Position numbers and translations under genes: made by a program. Under the pieces are notes generated by a model that was given only the letters and a program-made list of their open reading frames with translations, ran no database searches and was not told where the DNA came from. Shown here one piece after another: positions 46,346-58,119 of a DNA stretch of 64,000 nt (the stretch's first letter is position 1; each line of letters starts with the position of its first letter). The DNA comes from Stereocaulon alpinum (taxonomy: Eukaryota > Ascomycota > Lecanoromycetes > Lecanorales > Stereocaulaceae), in the NCBI GenBank assembly GCA_018257865.1, contig JAEUBA010000057.1:124001-188000 (forward strand). Direction: 5' to 3'.

Positions 46346-47884
46346 AAGCCCAACTTTGTCAACCCGCCTAATTTTAAGCCCAGACTTGTTGTCTTAGAAG
46401 CAATTCTTACTTCTTCGATGCTTTTGACTGTTCTCATGCGGCTTTTCGTACGCGCAAAAATAACGAAGGTTTGGGGATGGGACGACTGTTAGTCGATGCA
46501 ATGATTCAAGTCATGTGCTCGGGGCTAACGAGCTACAGACACTTGTGTTATCGCCGCTGTAGGAGTCTCCGGCCACGATTGATGCGAAGATGCTAATTGA
46601 TCTCAAAGTGTGGATCGTTGGCTCATATGATTGATTTTACACAAAGTGAAACCTCTCAAATCTGCTTTCCTGGCCACTGTTCTCACGACTTGCAGTGTCT
46701 GGGGTCGGATCTGAGCGGCGTCTTGGGAACATCAGAGTAGCCACTCTCCTCGATGCTCATGATTCTCGAGTAAGCTTACCTTACCTTAGCCCCTGTTGCA
46801 TTCGCTCAGAAACAGCTAACAAGTACAAGGTACCCTTAGCGGCCAATATTATTTTCGCATTGACGATCTTCTTCGCAAAGCTCTCCATCATGCTACTCTA
46901 CCTTCGCATATTTACACTCGACCACCGCATGCGCCTGTTTATTTACCTTGGAATAATATTTCAAGCTCTGTATTATAGTGCCATGATCGGTGTTGGAATT
47001 GGCGCAGTCGTAGAGTGCAACGGCCCTTCGCAACTCACCCACCAACTCTGTGCGAACTTCAGGGCTGTCGTTGTTTTGAACGTTACAATCAACGCTGTCA
47101 CCGACATTTATGTCCTCCTGCTCCCTGTCCCGTGTGTTCTGAAATTGCAACTTAGCAGAAGGCATAGGTTGGGACTGTTACTGGTGTTTGCAAGTGGTGT
47201 CGTGTACGCAGTGAACCTCTTGCTACCCTAGAGCCAAGCTAATTTCAAGCCTCAGGACTTGTATCGTCAGTTTGGCTCGGTTGATTAACGTCTGCGTCCA
47301 TTATAATGATCGTGGCATACTGTGGGTTCAAGCCTCGACTGCTCAAGGAACGTACGTTATCCCAACTTCGTGGAACTCTTTTCTCTCTTCCCACACGTTC
47401 GAGCACAATTAAGCTGCTCCTGCTAATACGAGCACTCTCTAGTATTTTTGAGATCAATCTCGCCATCATTGTCGCCTGCGCCACCTGCTTCCCAGCCTTC
47501 TTCGCCAAAATCAGAGAATTGAGCACCAGTATCCTATCTTTCCTCCGATCCCGTATCGTGAACATCACAGACCGCTCCGAGACTAGTATCCAAATAGGAT
47601 CCGGTCACCAACCGGCAGTGATCAAGAAGGCATCAACTCATTCGGATGGATGGTATGGTGACGAAGCAAAACTGAAAGATGATTGCTACTTCGAGCTACA
47701 TGATCTCAATGATTTCGGTGGCGCCACTGTTGTGCATGCTAATGGTAGGACCGGTGGTCTAGCTACTGATCAACATGACATGGTGGACGATCAATTGGGC
47801 ATTGTGAGGACGATGCAGTACGATGTCGACTTTCGCTCGCGTTCAAGCCAAGGATCTTGTCCCTTAGAAGACCCCTGGAGCTAA
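46346..47884 (+). CDS. Rhodopsin-domain (PTH11-like) integral membrane protein, 5' part uncertain or damaged
   Basis: Recognisable exons: 46346-46487 (NPPNFKPRLVVLEAIL...VRAKITKVWGWDD), 46539 onward (YTCVIAAVGVSGHD then a stop at 46580), a block ending 46769 (GVGSERRLGNIRV...LLDAHDSR), 46830-47203 (LTIFFAKLSIMLLYLRIFT... to ...FASGVV), 47256-47351 (TCIVSLARLINVCVHYNDRG) and 47443-47884 (IFEINLAIIVACATCFPAFFAK plus an acidic tail). Introns 46488-46538, 46770-46829, 47204-47255 and 47352-47442 have good sites and phases. These blocks are the conserved steps of the fungal seven-helix rhodopsin-domain family (the WDDY...C...EINLAI signature). The join between about 46580 and 46695 and the true start were not solved; either an exon is missed or the gene has lost part of helices 2-3. 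Members are thought to be receptors or sensors; ligands are unknown. Confidence 0.65.
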
Positions 47885-48132
47885 GCTCCGGGGCGGAGAA
47901 TTGGAGATACTGTACCGGGCTGTAGCCCTACAAGTCTAGCGGGTTAGTAAGTCTTACCGGTCGGGGGATGACCCTCCTAGTTCTAGCGCCTTCCAAGGCG
48001 AAACTGTCCCGCCCTCGGCACATGCTCTTGGCGTCCATCGAAAGCCTTTACACAAAACGTTGAACCACCCTCTTGACCCTACCACCACTCAACCCCCTCT
48101 AACTCTTCAATCGAACACTCAAACCTCTCACA

Positions 48133-48764
48133 ATGACATCCCAACCACCCCCCGACCCCCCAACAATCCGCTTCGCAACAGAAGAAGGTACCTCCCCTCC
48201 CCTGCCCACCCCCACCTATCCCCACAACCTCAACTAACCACCCCCCCCCCACCCCCAGACATCCCCACAATCCTCTCCCTAATCCACGAACTAGCCGCCT
48301 ACGAACACGCCTCATCCTCCGTCCTCGCAACCTCATCCACCCTCCTCGCAACCCTAACCTTCCCCTCAAACCCCTCATCCGGCTACGCAAAAACCCTCCT
48401 CATCTTCCCGCCCCCCACTGATACAACCACCACCCCACCCTGCGCCGGCTTCGCCCTCTACTTCCCCTCCTACTCAACCTGGCGCGCCGCACCAGGAATC
48501 TACCTCGAAGACCTCTTCGTCCGCCCCGCCTACCGGGGGCGCGGCTACGGGACCGCGCTCCTGAAACGTTTAGCGCAGGAGACGAAAGCAATTGGGGGAG
48601 AGAGGTTAGAGTGGAGTGTGCTGAAGTGGAATGAGCCGTCTATTAAGTTCTATGAGGGTGTGGGGGCGAAGATGAAGAGCGAGTGGGTTGGGATGAGGGT
48701 AGAGGGGCAGGAGGTGGCGAGGATGGCAGGGGAGGCGGGGACGGAAGAAGAAAAGGAGCGATAA
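48133..48764 (+). CDS. GNAT N-acetyltransferase (spermidine/spermine-type)
   Basis: Exons 48133-48187 and 48259-48764; the intron 48188-48258 (GTACCT...CCCCCAG) is C-rich and in phase, giving 186 residues. The start reads MTSQPPPDPPTIRFATEED, as usual for GNAT proteins. The fold's landmarks follow: IPTILSLIHELAAYEHA (alpha 1), CAGFALYFPSYSTWRAAPGIYLEDLFVRPAYRGRGYGTALLKRLA with the acetyl-CoA binding R-G-x-G-Y-G loop, and LEWSVLKWNEPSIKFYEGVGAKMKSEW. The YFPSYSTW...GIYLEDLFV and W-N-x-P-S-I-x-F-Y patterns match the diamine acetyltransferase (SSAT) branch, which acetylates polyamines or related amines with acetyl-CoA. The exact substrate is not proven. A longer unspliced frame from 48060 is a reading artefact of the C-rich intron. 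Confidence 0.88.
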
Positions 48765-49087
48765 TGCGTGAGTAGCGGTAGGGGTGGGATGGGATTAAGT
48801 AATAGCGACGGCAGCCAGCACCAGCGAATTTGATTCCCAAGTCAGCACAGCACAAAAGTGGAGAAGTGGTAGAATACTTGAGCATCAAGGCAGCATCGAA
48901 CACGCTATATCCGAGCTAGCGACTCCGCACTCTGCGGCATCCACATCCACACAATTATTGTTCGCCCCCGCTCCCGAAATTGTAACGGGATGTTTTCGTG
49001 TCACGTACAGGGTAGAGAATACGCAGGCGCCCGCGCACCAACCAAAAAAGTGAAGACGCAAGAACCCATCCATACCAACAAAACAAA

Positions 49088-49205
49088 TGAACCACACCCG
49101 ACTCGAACGGGTAACCTTCTGGAAACCCCAATTCAGTTCATTTCAGACACAGCTTCATCAATCTGGAATCTGGAATCAGATGCGCTACCATTGCGCCAGC
49201 GGTCC
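49088..49205 (-). tRNA. tRNA-Trp (anticodon CCA) with a 46-nt intron
   Basis: Minus strand, 118 nt. Acceptor stem GGACCGC (49205 downward) pairs with GTGGTTC ending at 49089, discriminator A at 49088. The D arm is GCGC-AATGGTA-GCGC, the anticodon arm TCTGA-TTCCAGA with anticodon CCA, and the T arm ACCCG-TTCGAGT-CGGGT. The intron follows the base 3' of the anticodon, as in all eukaryotic tRNA introns, and is about 46 nt. The anticodon stem keeps four pairs plus an A-C mismatch if my intron limits are right. The TTCCAGATT word repeats at the exon-intron edge, so limits could shift by a few bases. No internal break is seen and Pol III A and B boxes are present. Confidence 0.92.
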
Positions 49206-49590
49206 GAATATTGCAATCGAGAAGGAGTCTATTCGCCACTACAATGAAAGGAAAGCGAAGCGATTAAGTGACCGGTGGGGAATGGTCAGTGATTCAGGGG
49301 TCCGAGTGGCAATGTTCATTTTGCGTAGGATAAGGGAAGGGACGGTCAGATGAGTGTGGGATTGCTCTCCGTTGCTTTGCGTAATGCTCCTTTGATGAGA
49401 ATGTTTGAAGCTATACAACGAGAAGCAAGGTAACTACGTAGATGAAGCAGGTACCTAGCAAAAGCAACGCCGACCTCATCAAATGTCCACCTAGAGTAGA
49501 TAAGCGCTATGCAGTAACGTTGCAATGTACAATGATCCAGCATATGTTCATCATGCAACCCACTTCTACTTCTCCTTCTCATCCACTTCA
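49206..49590. other. Short intergenic region, tRNA to GH55
   Basis: Nothing supported was seen between the tRNA 5' end and the stop of the glucanase gene. Confidence 0.4.
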
Positions 49591-52237
49591 TTAACCACTC
49601 TTGAAGTAGAATATCGTACTTGGAAAGACATTGTAGTTATAGATGTTCGTTGCAATCTTGCCCGTGTCCTTGGTGACCATGGCAGTCGATCCAACGGTGT
49701 TGAGGTTGTAAACGTAAAGCTTCGTTGTCGCAGCGCTGTCATAAGTGAAGATATTGCTCTGACATTGGGGATTAGCGCTCTGGACCGAGCAGCTGGTACT
49801 GTAGTTGTTGAAGAACGAGTACAGCCCTGCTCCGTAAACGTGGATATCGGTACATGCCGTGATCCTTAGACCGAATCCCATACTGCAAGTAGCCGGGCTC
49901 CCAGACGGACAGTAGGTGTTGAAGTTCGGATCGTTAAGCGCGTTGTTGATGGGATACGGATAGATAGCTATTGGGTTTGGCTGGTAGTACGCTGTCTCAG
50001 TCTGAATCTGACCCATGAAGATGTTCTTCGTGCTTTGGAGTTGGTACTGATAACGGGCATGATGCTCTACGGCCGTCCCGACAAGCCAGAAAGTGCCCGC
50101 CGTACTCTCAATGTACAGCCCTCGGCCCGTGTAAACCGTGATCTGGGAGAGACTGGGATCTTCGACATCGTGATCTGCAGTCCACAGCCAGACATTCTCC
50201 ATGTACAGTGCCGCAGCGGTCTTGGTAATATGCATTGACATGTAAGCCGCTTCGCATTTTGCATTGATAGCAGTTGATCCGGCTGAGGCAGGACAATTAG
50301 CCTTTTGAAGGTTTGAGCCAGCGAAGCCGCCAATACGGGTGTGTACGTCCCACATTCCTGACGGAGAGCCGGAGGTGGAAGACAAGTTCCATCTGATGAG
50401 AATCGCGCCAGCTTGTGCACCTTGCGTAGAGACAATCATATCGCTCCACTCGACTATGCCCGCATCACCTGCATTTCCGACCTGGACAACTGCTTGAGGG
50501 TTGTTGATATCGGAGAAGTAAGTGCCGCTTGACATGATGACGGAGTATGTTTCGCCAACAATCTTGGAGCCACTGGGAATGAAGATTGTTTTAGTCACTC
50601 TGTACGTGCCAGCGTCCACAAAGACAACCTGTCCGGCAGCCGCGGCGGCCGTGATAGTATTTTGCAAGGCAGTAGAATCATCAGTCACACCGTCGCCTTT
50701 GGCTCCACCAGTTCGCACGCTTCTGAATGATGTGACTGGCAAATTGTTGTATTGCGGCTTAGATCTTTCATAGTACTTGCTTCCCACAATTAAAGAAGCC
50801 GGACGCGTAGGAGCTGTGAAAGATCCTTGGGTCGTACTTGGTCCATTGGGGGTGTAAGCATTACCGGAACCCCAAGCGCCTATTGTTAGTGTTCCCCCGG
50901 CCAGCAGGGTTGCGCCTGATGTACGCAGCTTCACGGCAATAGGTGTGTTCGATAGAACAACATTCTCGATGATTAGACTGTCTGCTGTTGCGGGCTTAGA
51001 CGTCCCGCCAACACGGTTTGTGAGAACTGCAACGCCCGTATTGGTGAAGGTGCTGTCAAGCAAAGTCACAGAGCCTACAGTTAGAGGGTTGGCGTTATTA
51101 TTAGTCATATCAATACCGACTTGGCAATTGTTGATGCTGATAGATTTGTACGTCCAGCCCCAATTCCAGATCTGGCTAATGGCAGTCACGCAGTTGTAGA
51201 ATGCGAGGTTTCTGCTCACAATGTTAGCATCTCTTCTCGTAACGTTGCCATCGTTACCCATACCGGACTGTAAACTGCTGGTTGCCAAAGACGACACCAT
51301 TGAGGCCGCCGTAGAAGGTGAGGTCATTCATAAACCCACCAGAGCCACCTTCGATGAAGACACCCTGATGCTGGGTGCCTGAAGCACTCGACATCTTGAA
51401 AACAATATTTTGCAAGCTCGTTGCCTGGGCCGTAGGCCAATGTATTCCTGTAGCTGACGAGCTTGATGGAATGGCCGTTAAATCGATGACCAAATTCCTT
51501 ATCTGGCGCCAGAAGACATTGGTCGCTATAATTCCGTCAGCATCCAAGTCCAAACAGCATATAATGCTAGCATTCACCTCCGTAGCTCAGAACACCAGCA
51601 GCATTTCCAGGCTCATATTGGTCTCCGTCGATCACACCGAGACCTGTAAAGCCAGGAGTCGCTTTCAACACAGGCATGGCATTGGGATCTCCAATCAACT
51701 GCGTGTAGTAGTAGTCGAGGATGGAGGAGGAGACGATATATGTCCCTGCAGGGAAGTAGACAACAGCAGGAGTAGTTGTGGTGGATTGGCATGAACCTGG
51801 GGCGCATCTATTGCCATCACTGATAGCTCGCTGGATAGCAGCTGTATCGTCCGTGACACCATCACTGGAAATCATCAGCAAGCGTCAAAGTAGTTGGTTG
51901 ATTAGGCTCACCCTTTGGCTCCATAGGTCTTCACGTTCCGAAAGATTGTATAGCCGGTATTGGAATTGAAGGCTGCCTTGCCTTGATGCGTGATAGATTC
52001 ATACCAGTAGGGGTAGGAAGCTGCAGGCGCTGCCACAGCGTTGACCTGCGCATGGGGAGCTGCAGCCGGAGATGCAGCTGCAAGTGCAGCTTTGGCAGCT
52101 CCAGTCGGGCCATTGTAGGCGGTATACTTGTTGAAACTAGCCAGCTCCTGTGCTACTGCTTCTTGCACAAATGGGATGACCAATTGCTCGCCCAAAGCGA
52201 GCGGCAGTGGTAGAAGTAAAAGAGCCAAGAGATGCAT
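49591..52237 (-). CDS. Secreted GH55 beta-1,3-glucanase (pectate-lyase-like beta-helix)
   Basis: Four exons: 51912-52237 (ATG at 52235-52237), 51578-51864, 51264-51525 and 49591-51211; introns of 47-52 nt, all GT...AG and in phase, give 831 residues. A signal peptide (MHLLALLLLPLPLALG) is clear. GH55 enzymes are twin right-handed beta-helices that cleave beta-1,3-glucan such as laminarin and fungal wall glucan. Both helix starts are visible: FRNVKTYGAKGDGVTDDTAAIQRAI (about residue 100) and FRSVRTGGAKGDGVTDDSTALQNTI. Other typical parts are VVYFPAGTYIVSSSI, RNLVIDLTAIP, IFIPSGSKIVGETYSVIMSSG, YMENVWLWTADHDVED and GRGLYIESTAGTFWLVGTAVEHH. The length fits the family (about 750-950). The role may be wall remodelling, mycoparasitism or feeding; exo or endo action cannot be told. 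Confidence 0.93.
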
Positions 52238-52297
52238 AACAATGAGCCTACTAATGATTGGGGAAACGAGTGTGGGGACCGTGAGGCCAGTGATTAT

Positions 52298-52310
52298 AAG
52301 TTATATATGA
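52298..52310 (-). promoter_or_regulatory. TATA-like box of the GH55 gene
   Basis: CATATATAACTTATAA on the minus strand, about 65 bases upstream of the start codon at 52237. A plausible TATA element by position and sequence. Confidence 0.4.
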
Positions 52311-54030
52311 GTCAATTGAGGTAAAAACAAATGAGTGTCGTCCGCAGCAGAGCGGGGAAAGAGCGAATGGGGGGTTATGAAAGGAAGGAGAGAAGGAGTT
52401 GAAGACGTTATAGTCTTATAGATAATTACGTACCCCAAAGCCGCGGCCAGAGCCGATCGTGGCTGGCTGAACATTGCGCCATGACAGTTAACTTACGTTA
52501 CCAGCAGCTGAAGCGAAGCCCAGCGGAAGCTCAAATGAAGACGGCGTCGGGGTCACCATCTTGGAGAGCTTCAGACGCGTTTGATTGGTGGAGTCCTCGT
52601 TTACGGCTCAAAGCTATTGTCTCTAGGAGGTTAAGGGGATGAATCGAGGATGCTTGAGGTAATTTGCTGAGGCACTTTACGCGAACTACTTTAGGGGCCG
52701 CCCGGGTAGGGCAGATCATCGCGTGAGGGCTAACGACAACCCCGGTCTGGGTCAAGGCATGCTCGGCATCTTCCCTATGAGGCTCAGGGGTTTCCATCAT
52801 CTGGGGGCCGAAACGTTTGGTATCCTGATTCCTGATTCGGTAGTTTGAGCCGCCAAACAAACATCTGGCTCGCCTGGTCTCGTTATGTCCGCCACCACCG
52901 CTCTCTGACTCTTAACGCTTGGCATGTTAATTTCCCGTTCGAGTAGTAGAGCAGATTCATAGAGTCTGCTTTTGCAACTACCAAGGAGCCTATTGCTGAA
53001 CTTACTGGTTACAAGTGGGTGCTCGAAGACGCTGTATGATTATTATACCGGCCGCTCGGACTTACCGTCTCACTTTTCCAGCCAGATGCGAGTATGGAGC
53101 TGTGCATGCGAAGTCTCAATGTTGACACGGCATGCCGCTCCGGGCAAGTAAAGCCTCTATCAGCATACTCACGGACAGCTGCACTTTTTGGGATAGTCCG
53201 TAGCTCGGGCCACATAGTTAGCCTGGATGTGGGAGGCAATGAAGTGAAACATCTTTCTGTATAGTGGGCAACATTGCTAGTGGTCTTGACAAGCGCGTCA
53301 AGCTCAAAAGCTCGGGGGTTTGAGCGCCAAGCCAGAGGTGACTTAGCAAAAGCGCTACCTCAACCAGCAAGCACTCGGTGGGTGCCTCTCAGACATCATC
53401 GGGAATGTGAGTCTAGGCCCACTCATTATTGCATACAGTGTGGATGGGAGTAACGAGTCAACGTTTCAGACCAGTGCACTGCCCTGCACGTTGAAACTTC
53501 ATCCCACGCAGGTGTATCTACGCCACAGCCACGACGGAGGCGGCCTTTTTGGCAAATCAACTCCATGTAGTAATACGGAGCGTACCTTTACAGAGGTGGG
53601 TGTCAAGCAGTGGGCCTGAACCACTTTTCCTTGGCTGCGTACCATCCTCAAGGTATCGTGCAATGTAGGCACTCAGCATGTGGGGCAGAAGTTTGAAACC
53701 CTGCGAGCTTAAATTGCGAGCCCGGGACATTGGTCGTGCAGCCTTTGAGAAAGATCAATAGAGCGCCCAGACTTGCTTCTTTCGCTTGTTGATGAATGAT
53801 TGGAAACACTTTCACAATGACAAGCATGATAAGCTGACCGACTGTCCACGGAGCTGGCAGTTGCAGGACACGTGGCAATTGCGCCTCTGTAGCTGAGCGG
53901 TATGAGTCTAACAGCCTTGCAGTATGATATTTGAGATGTACATATATATGTCCTGCTGGTGCTCCTCTTTCAAAAGTGTAGCTGCGCCAAGGATCCAATA
54001 GCCTTATCCACAGTTCCTGGGGACAGCGTC
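52311..54030. other. Intergenic region of 1.7 kb
   Basis: No supported gene. Mixed-composition sequence with short frames only (e.g. 53648-53998 minus, with no domain). A TATATATA box at about 53941-53948 lies 85 bases before the rhodopsin-domain gene. Confidence 0.4.
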
Positions 54031-55527
54031 ATGGCCGCCACTACCGATCCTTCCAAGGTCCCTGCTCTCGCTCCACCACCTGGCGTCCACCCAAACTTCG
54101 TGAATCCGTACTCGCTAAACCCTGCGTTCGTCGTCACAGCGGCCTCGTGTCTTCTGTTTGCTACTCTCGCGGTGATTGTGCGCCTGGCCGTGAACTTGAC
54201 CGGGCCGAGTAAGAAGTTACGCATTGAAGATTGTACGTTTCCCCATATCATGAAATTGCTCTCCCAACTGTTGTCGAAGCAGATGTTAACACGACTAGAC
54301 ACTGGCCTTGTATCATGGGTAAGTCCGTATAGTGCGGGTCTTGAAATCATCAAGCTGACCGCGGCAACAGCTGGGCCTAGTAACGACATGCTTGTTGACC
54401 GTTATGGAGATTCGCAGAGGCCTGGGGCGGCATCAGTGGGACGTGCCCAAAGCTGACATGAAGACTTTATTGAAGGTATGCTGGGAACTCCCCCGTCACT
54501 GGCGAAAGGTCGATTCGGCATAAAAAAAGGCGGATGCTAACGGCCATTTAAGCTGGTTTACATCAACCGAATCGTCTACTCGCCAACGATCCTGGCCGCA
54601 AAGCTTACAATCCTGCTCCAACTCATGCGCATATTCGTGACCACCAAACGCGGCCTTGTATTCCGGCTCATCCAAATTCTTATCTGGTCGAATGTCTGCT
54701 TCTACCTCGGTAACGTACTGTCCGTCATCTTTCAATGCACCCCAGTACCAAAGGCATGGAATGCTTCGATCGAGGGACATTGCATCGCCACGAACAAGAA
54801 CTTACTCGCCTCGGGTATTATAAACGTCCTGTCTGATATCTTGATCTTGATCCTGCCGCTCTGGACGATATGGCACTTGAAGATGCCTATCAAGAAGAAG
54901 CTCAGCGTGTCCGCGGCCTTCGCGGCTGGTATCTTGTACAACTCTCAAATCATCTTGTCCTGGAAGTATCCACTGACCATTCCCAGCGCTAACTTCGCTG
55001 GTATCATGCGTCTCGACTTCTCCGTCCAGATCATCAATGGCACTGATCTGACCCTTCTACGCCTGCAGCACGGCATGTGGACGTATGCTCCCTCTTCCCA
55101 TGCTTCTTCCATCTCCTTCACTAACAATCGCTTTGCCAGGATCGCGGAGATCACCACAGCCATCATCTGTGCCTCGCTACCCCTCGTCCCGAAGTTCCTC
55201 AGCCTCTTCCGCCAGCAATACTCAAGACTCATATCCTCCGCTTCCAAGCCTCAAGGCTGCATCTCGTCGCGAAGTGAGCTACGACCGCCACCATTCTCAT
55301 CGGAGCCGTTCGCTTGGCCCGACGTCGCCAAGAGCGGTGTCAGTGCTTCGGGAAACAAACAGCAAGTGAAAGTCACTGCCACTCGCGTGCCTGCGGACGA
55401 AGAATTGGCTCTAGTAAGCTTGGATGCATCAGGGAAAACCCTGAAGGACGGACAGGGACCGTGGTGTGAGACGATGAGAGGGAATGAGGGCATTCGGAAG
55501 ACGGTGAGGATCGAGCAGAATTATTGA
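54031..55527 (+). CDS. Rhodopsin-domain (PTH11-like) integral membrane protein, intact
   Basis: Six exons: 54031-54232, 54299-54318, 54371-54475, 54553-54935, 54987-55082 and 55140-55527; phases agree, giving 397 residues. The second exon is only 20 nt. Seven hydrophobic segments are visible: NPAFVVTAASCLLFATLAVIVRL, SWLGLVTTCLLTVME, VYSPTILAAKLTILLQLMRIF, IWSNVCFYLGNVLSVIF, LASGIINVLSDILILILPLWTIW, KLSVSAAFAAGIFANFAGIMRL and IAEITTAIICASLPLVPKFL. Family marks include KKLRIEDY, GLGRHQWDVP, the Cys pair FQCTPVPKAWN...GHC, the DILILILPLWTIWHLKMP loop and IAEITTAIICASLPLVPKFLSLF, with a hydrophilic Ser/Lys-rich tail. In Magnaporthe the founding member Pth11 senses surface cues; most others are orphans. 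It is the second member in this window, not tandem with the first. Confidence 0.9.
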
Positions 55528-56222
55528 AGCGCTGTTGGTATAGTTGAAGATTTACTTTTCGCTTTTTACGAGCCTCATTCACGACTTCTGCATTTCATTA
55601 ACGACTTTTCTTATGCTTTGGGTAACGAAAGAGAAAGCAACATACAACATTCATGAAAGCCTTTCACACTGTCCCTTTGATATCAGCATTTCTGTCGGTT
55701 CGCAACGCGAAGTAGGAAATAAGATGCGCTTGCCCCCACCACCCATAAAAGCCACCCCCCCCCCTCCCCCTTCTTGTCCCCACCCTCCCTCAGCCCCTTC
55801 CTCCCTATCTCATACTACACTACACTCCCCCACCTTACTCACCCGTATCATGCTTATACCAGACATAGAAATCAATCTGACGGACTTACGAAAAGATATG
55901 ACGTCACAGGATTTGAAGATGGGTTTGTAGATTCGACGCAGCAGCAACCGAGTGTGTGCTGTGGTGGAAGTTCAAGGTTACGAAAACCGTTTCTAGGAAG
56001 AGGGGCCCTAGCGTGACTTGGAAAGCGGAAGTGTGGAGGGTAGAAATACAAAACGCGCAGGCTACAAGTTGAGGAACCTGGTATGGCACTCTGACGATAC
56101 TGTGCGTTCTTCGGAATGAGTACTCATTGGTGGTGGAGTCGATTCTCAAGATGATTATCAAGCATGGCGAAAACGGGCTCATAGCTCGTATTAGTGGTTA
56201 TATTGGCCGTCTGTACGGGTTA
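55528..56222. other. Convergent intergenic region with C-rich run
   Basis: Between the rhodopsin-domain gene and the METTL16-like gene. A C/T-rich stretch lies at about 55732-55800, including a run of ten Cs. No gene was seen. Confidence 0.45.
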
Positions 56223-57922
56223 TCATCTCGTCAGCTGTCGTTTCAACATTCCGCAGAAGCTTTCGAATAAGACACTGTCTATTCCTTTTACCCATCGTAT
56301 CATGATTTCGACACTACCTGTATCGTCAATTGCCAAATGAATCTTGAAGCCGAAGTCCGGCTCAACGTCATCCGTTTCATCGTCACTTTCATGCTCATGC
56401 TGCAGACTCGCGCTCGCCTCGCTGGACTTTTGAGCCTGTTTGCGTCGCGAAGCTCGGCTCCAGACATTGCTTTTTGCGAAGCCTAGACCGGTGGCTAGAG
56501 CGGGGCGATATTGATATTTCAGGTCGAGAGCGTGTAGTGTGTCGTTGATTGCGCGAGCAGAGGAGTCAATGGTGGTGTCGTTCATGTGAAAAGTATACTC
56601 GGATGGAAAAGGTAATAAGTGTTTGGGAAGCGTGGATGTGCCTCTTGCGACAGCCTGTTGAGTTTTATTTGAGTCAGAATGGAAGTTCATGTGCCTCGAG
56701 AAATTGACACACCTGGCTCGGCCTCATGCTTCCCCAGCTCCAGGCCACGGTCCATCGCCTCGTCTTAGTGCCTTGTACGAGGTCTTTGACTGCCCAGTTG
56801 TGCACTCCTGCCGCATGGAGATTCTCGATAATGACTTCAACACTGGAATACTTCCCTAGCATGCTAGTATACCACTGGCATCTGTTCCCAAGGACCCTGC
56901 TTTCAGCAACCATGCGGCTGACAAACGCGACCTCTCCGCCAGGCGTGACCATTTCGACGTCTGCGCCTGTACATGCTGAATGAGGTGGCCTGGACTTGGC
57001 GGCTGCTGATAAGAGGAGATCCGCTGGGGAAGAATAGAACGGAGGGTTGCACACACAGAAGTCGATGCTGATAATGGTGTAAGTCTACGAAAATTAGACA
57101 ATTCGAATTCAGGAACGTGCCTCTCAAGACCAATTGCATCCAGAGGAATCAGAGGGTCATTAAGCTTTGTTTGATAGGGCCGAATTCGTGATTTGAGGTT
57201 GTTTTGGATTATATTGGAGCGGGCGTATGTGAGGTTCTTCTCATCGATGTCTACGATTCTTGTTACTTTTCTGAACCTTAGTCCCAGCCAAAAAGCAGAG
57301 TCCGGATACCTGTAGCGGCAAATCTCCATTTCTGTCTTTGGGAACATCCGAGTAACGGATAGATGCAGCTGGCTCCAGTCCCTCTATCATCATCGGGTTA
57401 GCGTTGGCTTTGACTAGTACATGGTGACTTGGAGTTCTCACATATCGAGTCCGACTACGTCTCGATTGGGGTCATAGGTATCCGTGTAGCTGTCGCTGGT
57501 GGTATCGAGCAAGTCTTGGATCCATAGAATGTAATTGAAACTTTGCGTATCAGCGACCCAGACGTTCTAGCTCCTGGGATGTGGATTACCGGTTTGGAAC
57601 CTAGAAATGTATTTAGTCTCATCTTCTGGAGAGGTGGTCGAAATCTTTACTGGAGGACATAGTCGATCGTTCGGTAACTCGAGCTTTAACTTGAAGTCCC
57701 GCTCCAATAGACTTTTGGTGAGCTGCTGCACAGCTTCCGGATTGCTGAAGTCTAGTTGTCCATTGCTTTTGACACTGGGCCGTTCTCCGTATCAGCAGTT
57801 CACTCGAGCTGAGATATTCGGCAAAGCTCGACACGGAGAGCATACAATTTATTGAATGCGGGTGACTGGAGCGCCAGAACGGCAAAGTCTAACTCATCTT
57901 TGTAGAGTTTCCTACTTGACAT
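56223..57922 (-). CDS. METTL16-like RNA N6-adenosine methyltransferase
   Basis: Eight exons reconstruct a continuous 433-residue protein: 57846-57922, 57651-57774, 57590-57600 (11 nt), 57442-57540, 57310-57383, 57121-57250, 56713-57067 and 56223-56654. Landmarks in order: LYKDELDFAVLALQSPAF, NGQLDFSNPEAVQQLTKSLL, LCPPVPNRFNYILWIQDLLD (built across the microexon), GLDIGTGASCIYPLLG (SAM motif I), FAATDIDEKNLTYARSNI, then CNPPFYSS (the NPPF catalytic motif of DNA/RNA m6A enzymes), EMVTPGGEVAFVSRMV and RRWTVAWSWG. METTL16 and its relatives methylate U6 snRNA, and in animals the MAT2A message. The C-terminal exon is a fungal extension. The sixth intron (57068-57120) seems to use a GC donor; every GT alternative gives a 32-nt intron or breaks the frame. 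The start ATG at 57920-57922 is 197 bases from the divergent TPR gene. Confidence 0.9.
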
Positions 57923-58119
57923 TGCTTTCAGTTCATTCTGGGACACGCCTTGTCAATGCAAAAGGTCTTCAGAACACGAATGTCTGGGGATCTGTGTCCG
58001 CGGAAGCATTCCGCGACTGAGACTTGGCATCCTGAAGCTTTTCGGCTGACGAGCTTTTCGAATTTATCAGCAGTAAATTCTGTCCGAATATTGATACGGA
58101 ACAGCTGGAGCGTCGGAAA
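57923..58119. promoter_or_regulatory. Divergent promoter, METTL16-like / TTC27-like
   Basis: 197 bases separate two opposite start codons, so both genes depend on this short interval. No TATA box was recognised. Confidence 0.4.

Noticed and set aside
48060..48258. Longer N-terminus of the GNAT gene by reading through
   Set aside because: The Pro/Thr-rich translation is out of frame with the true start and reads the C-rich intron.
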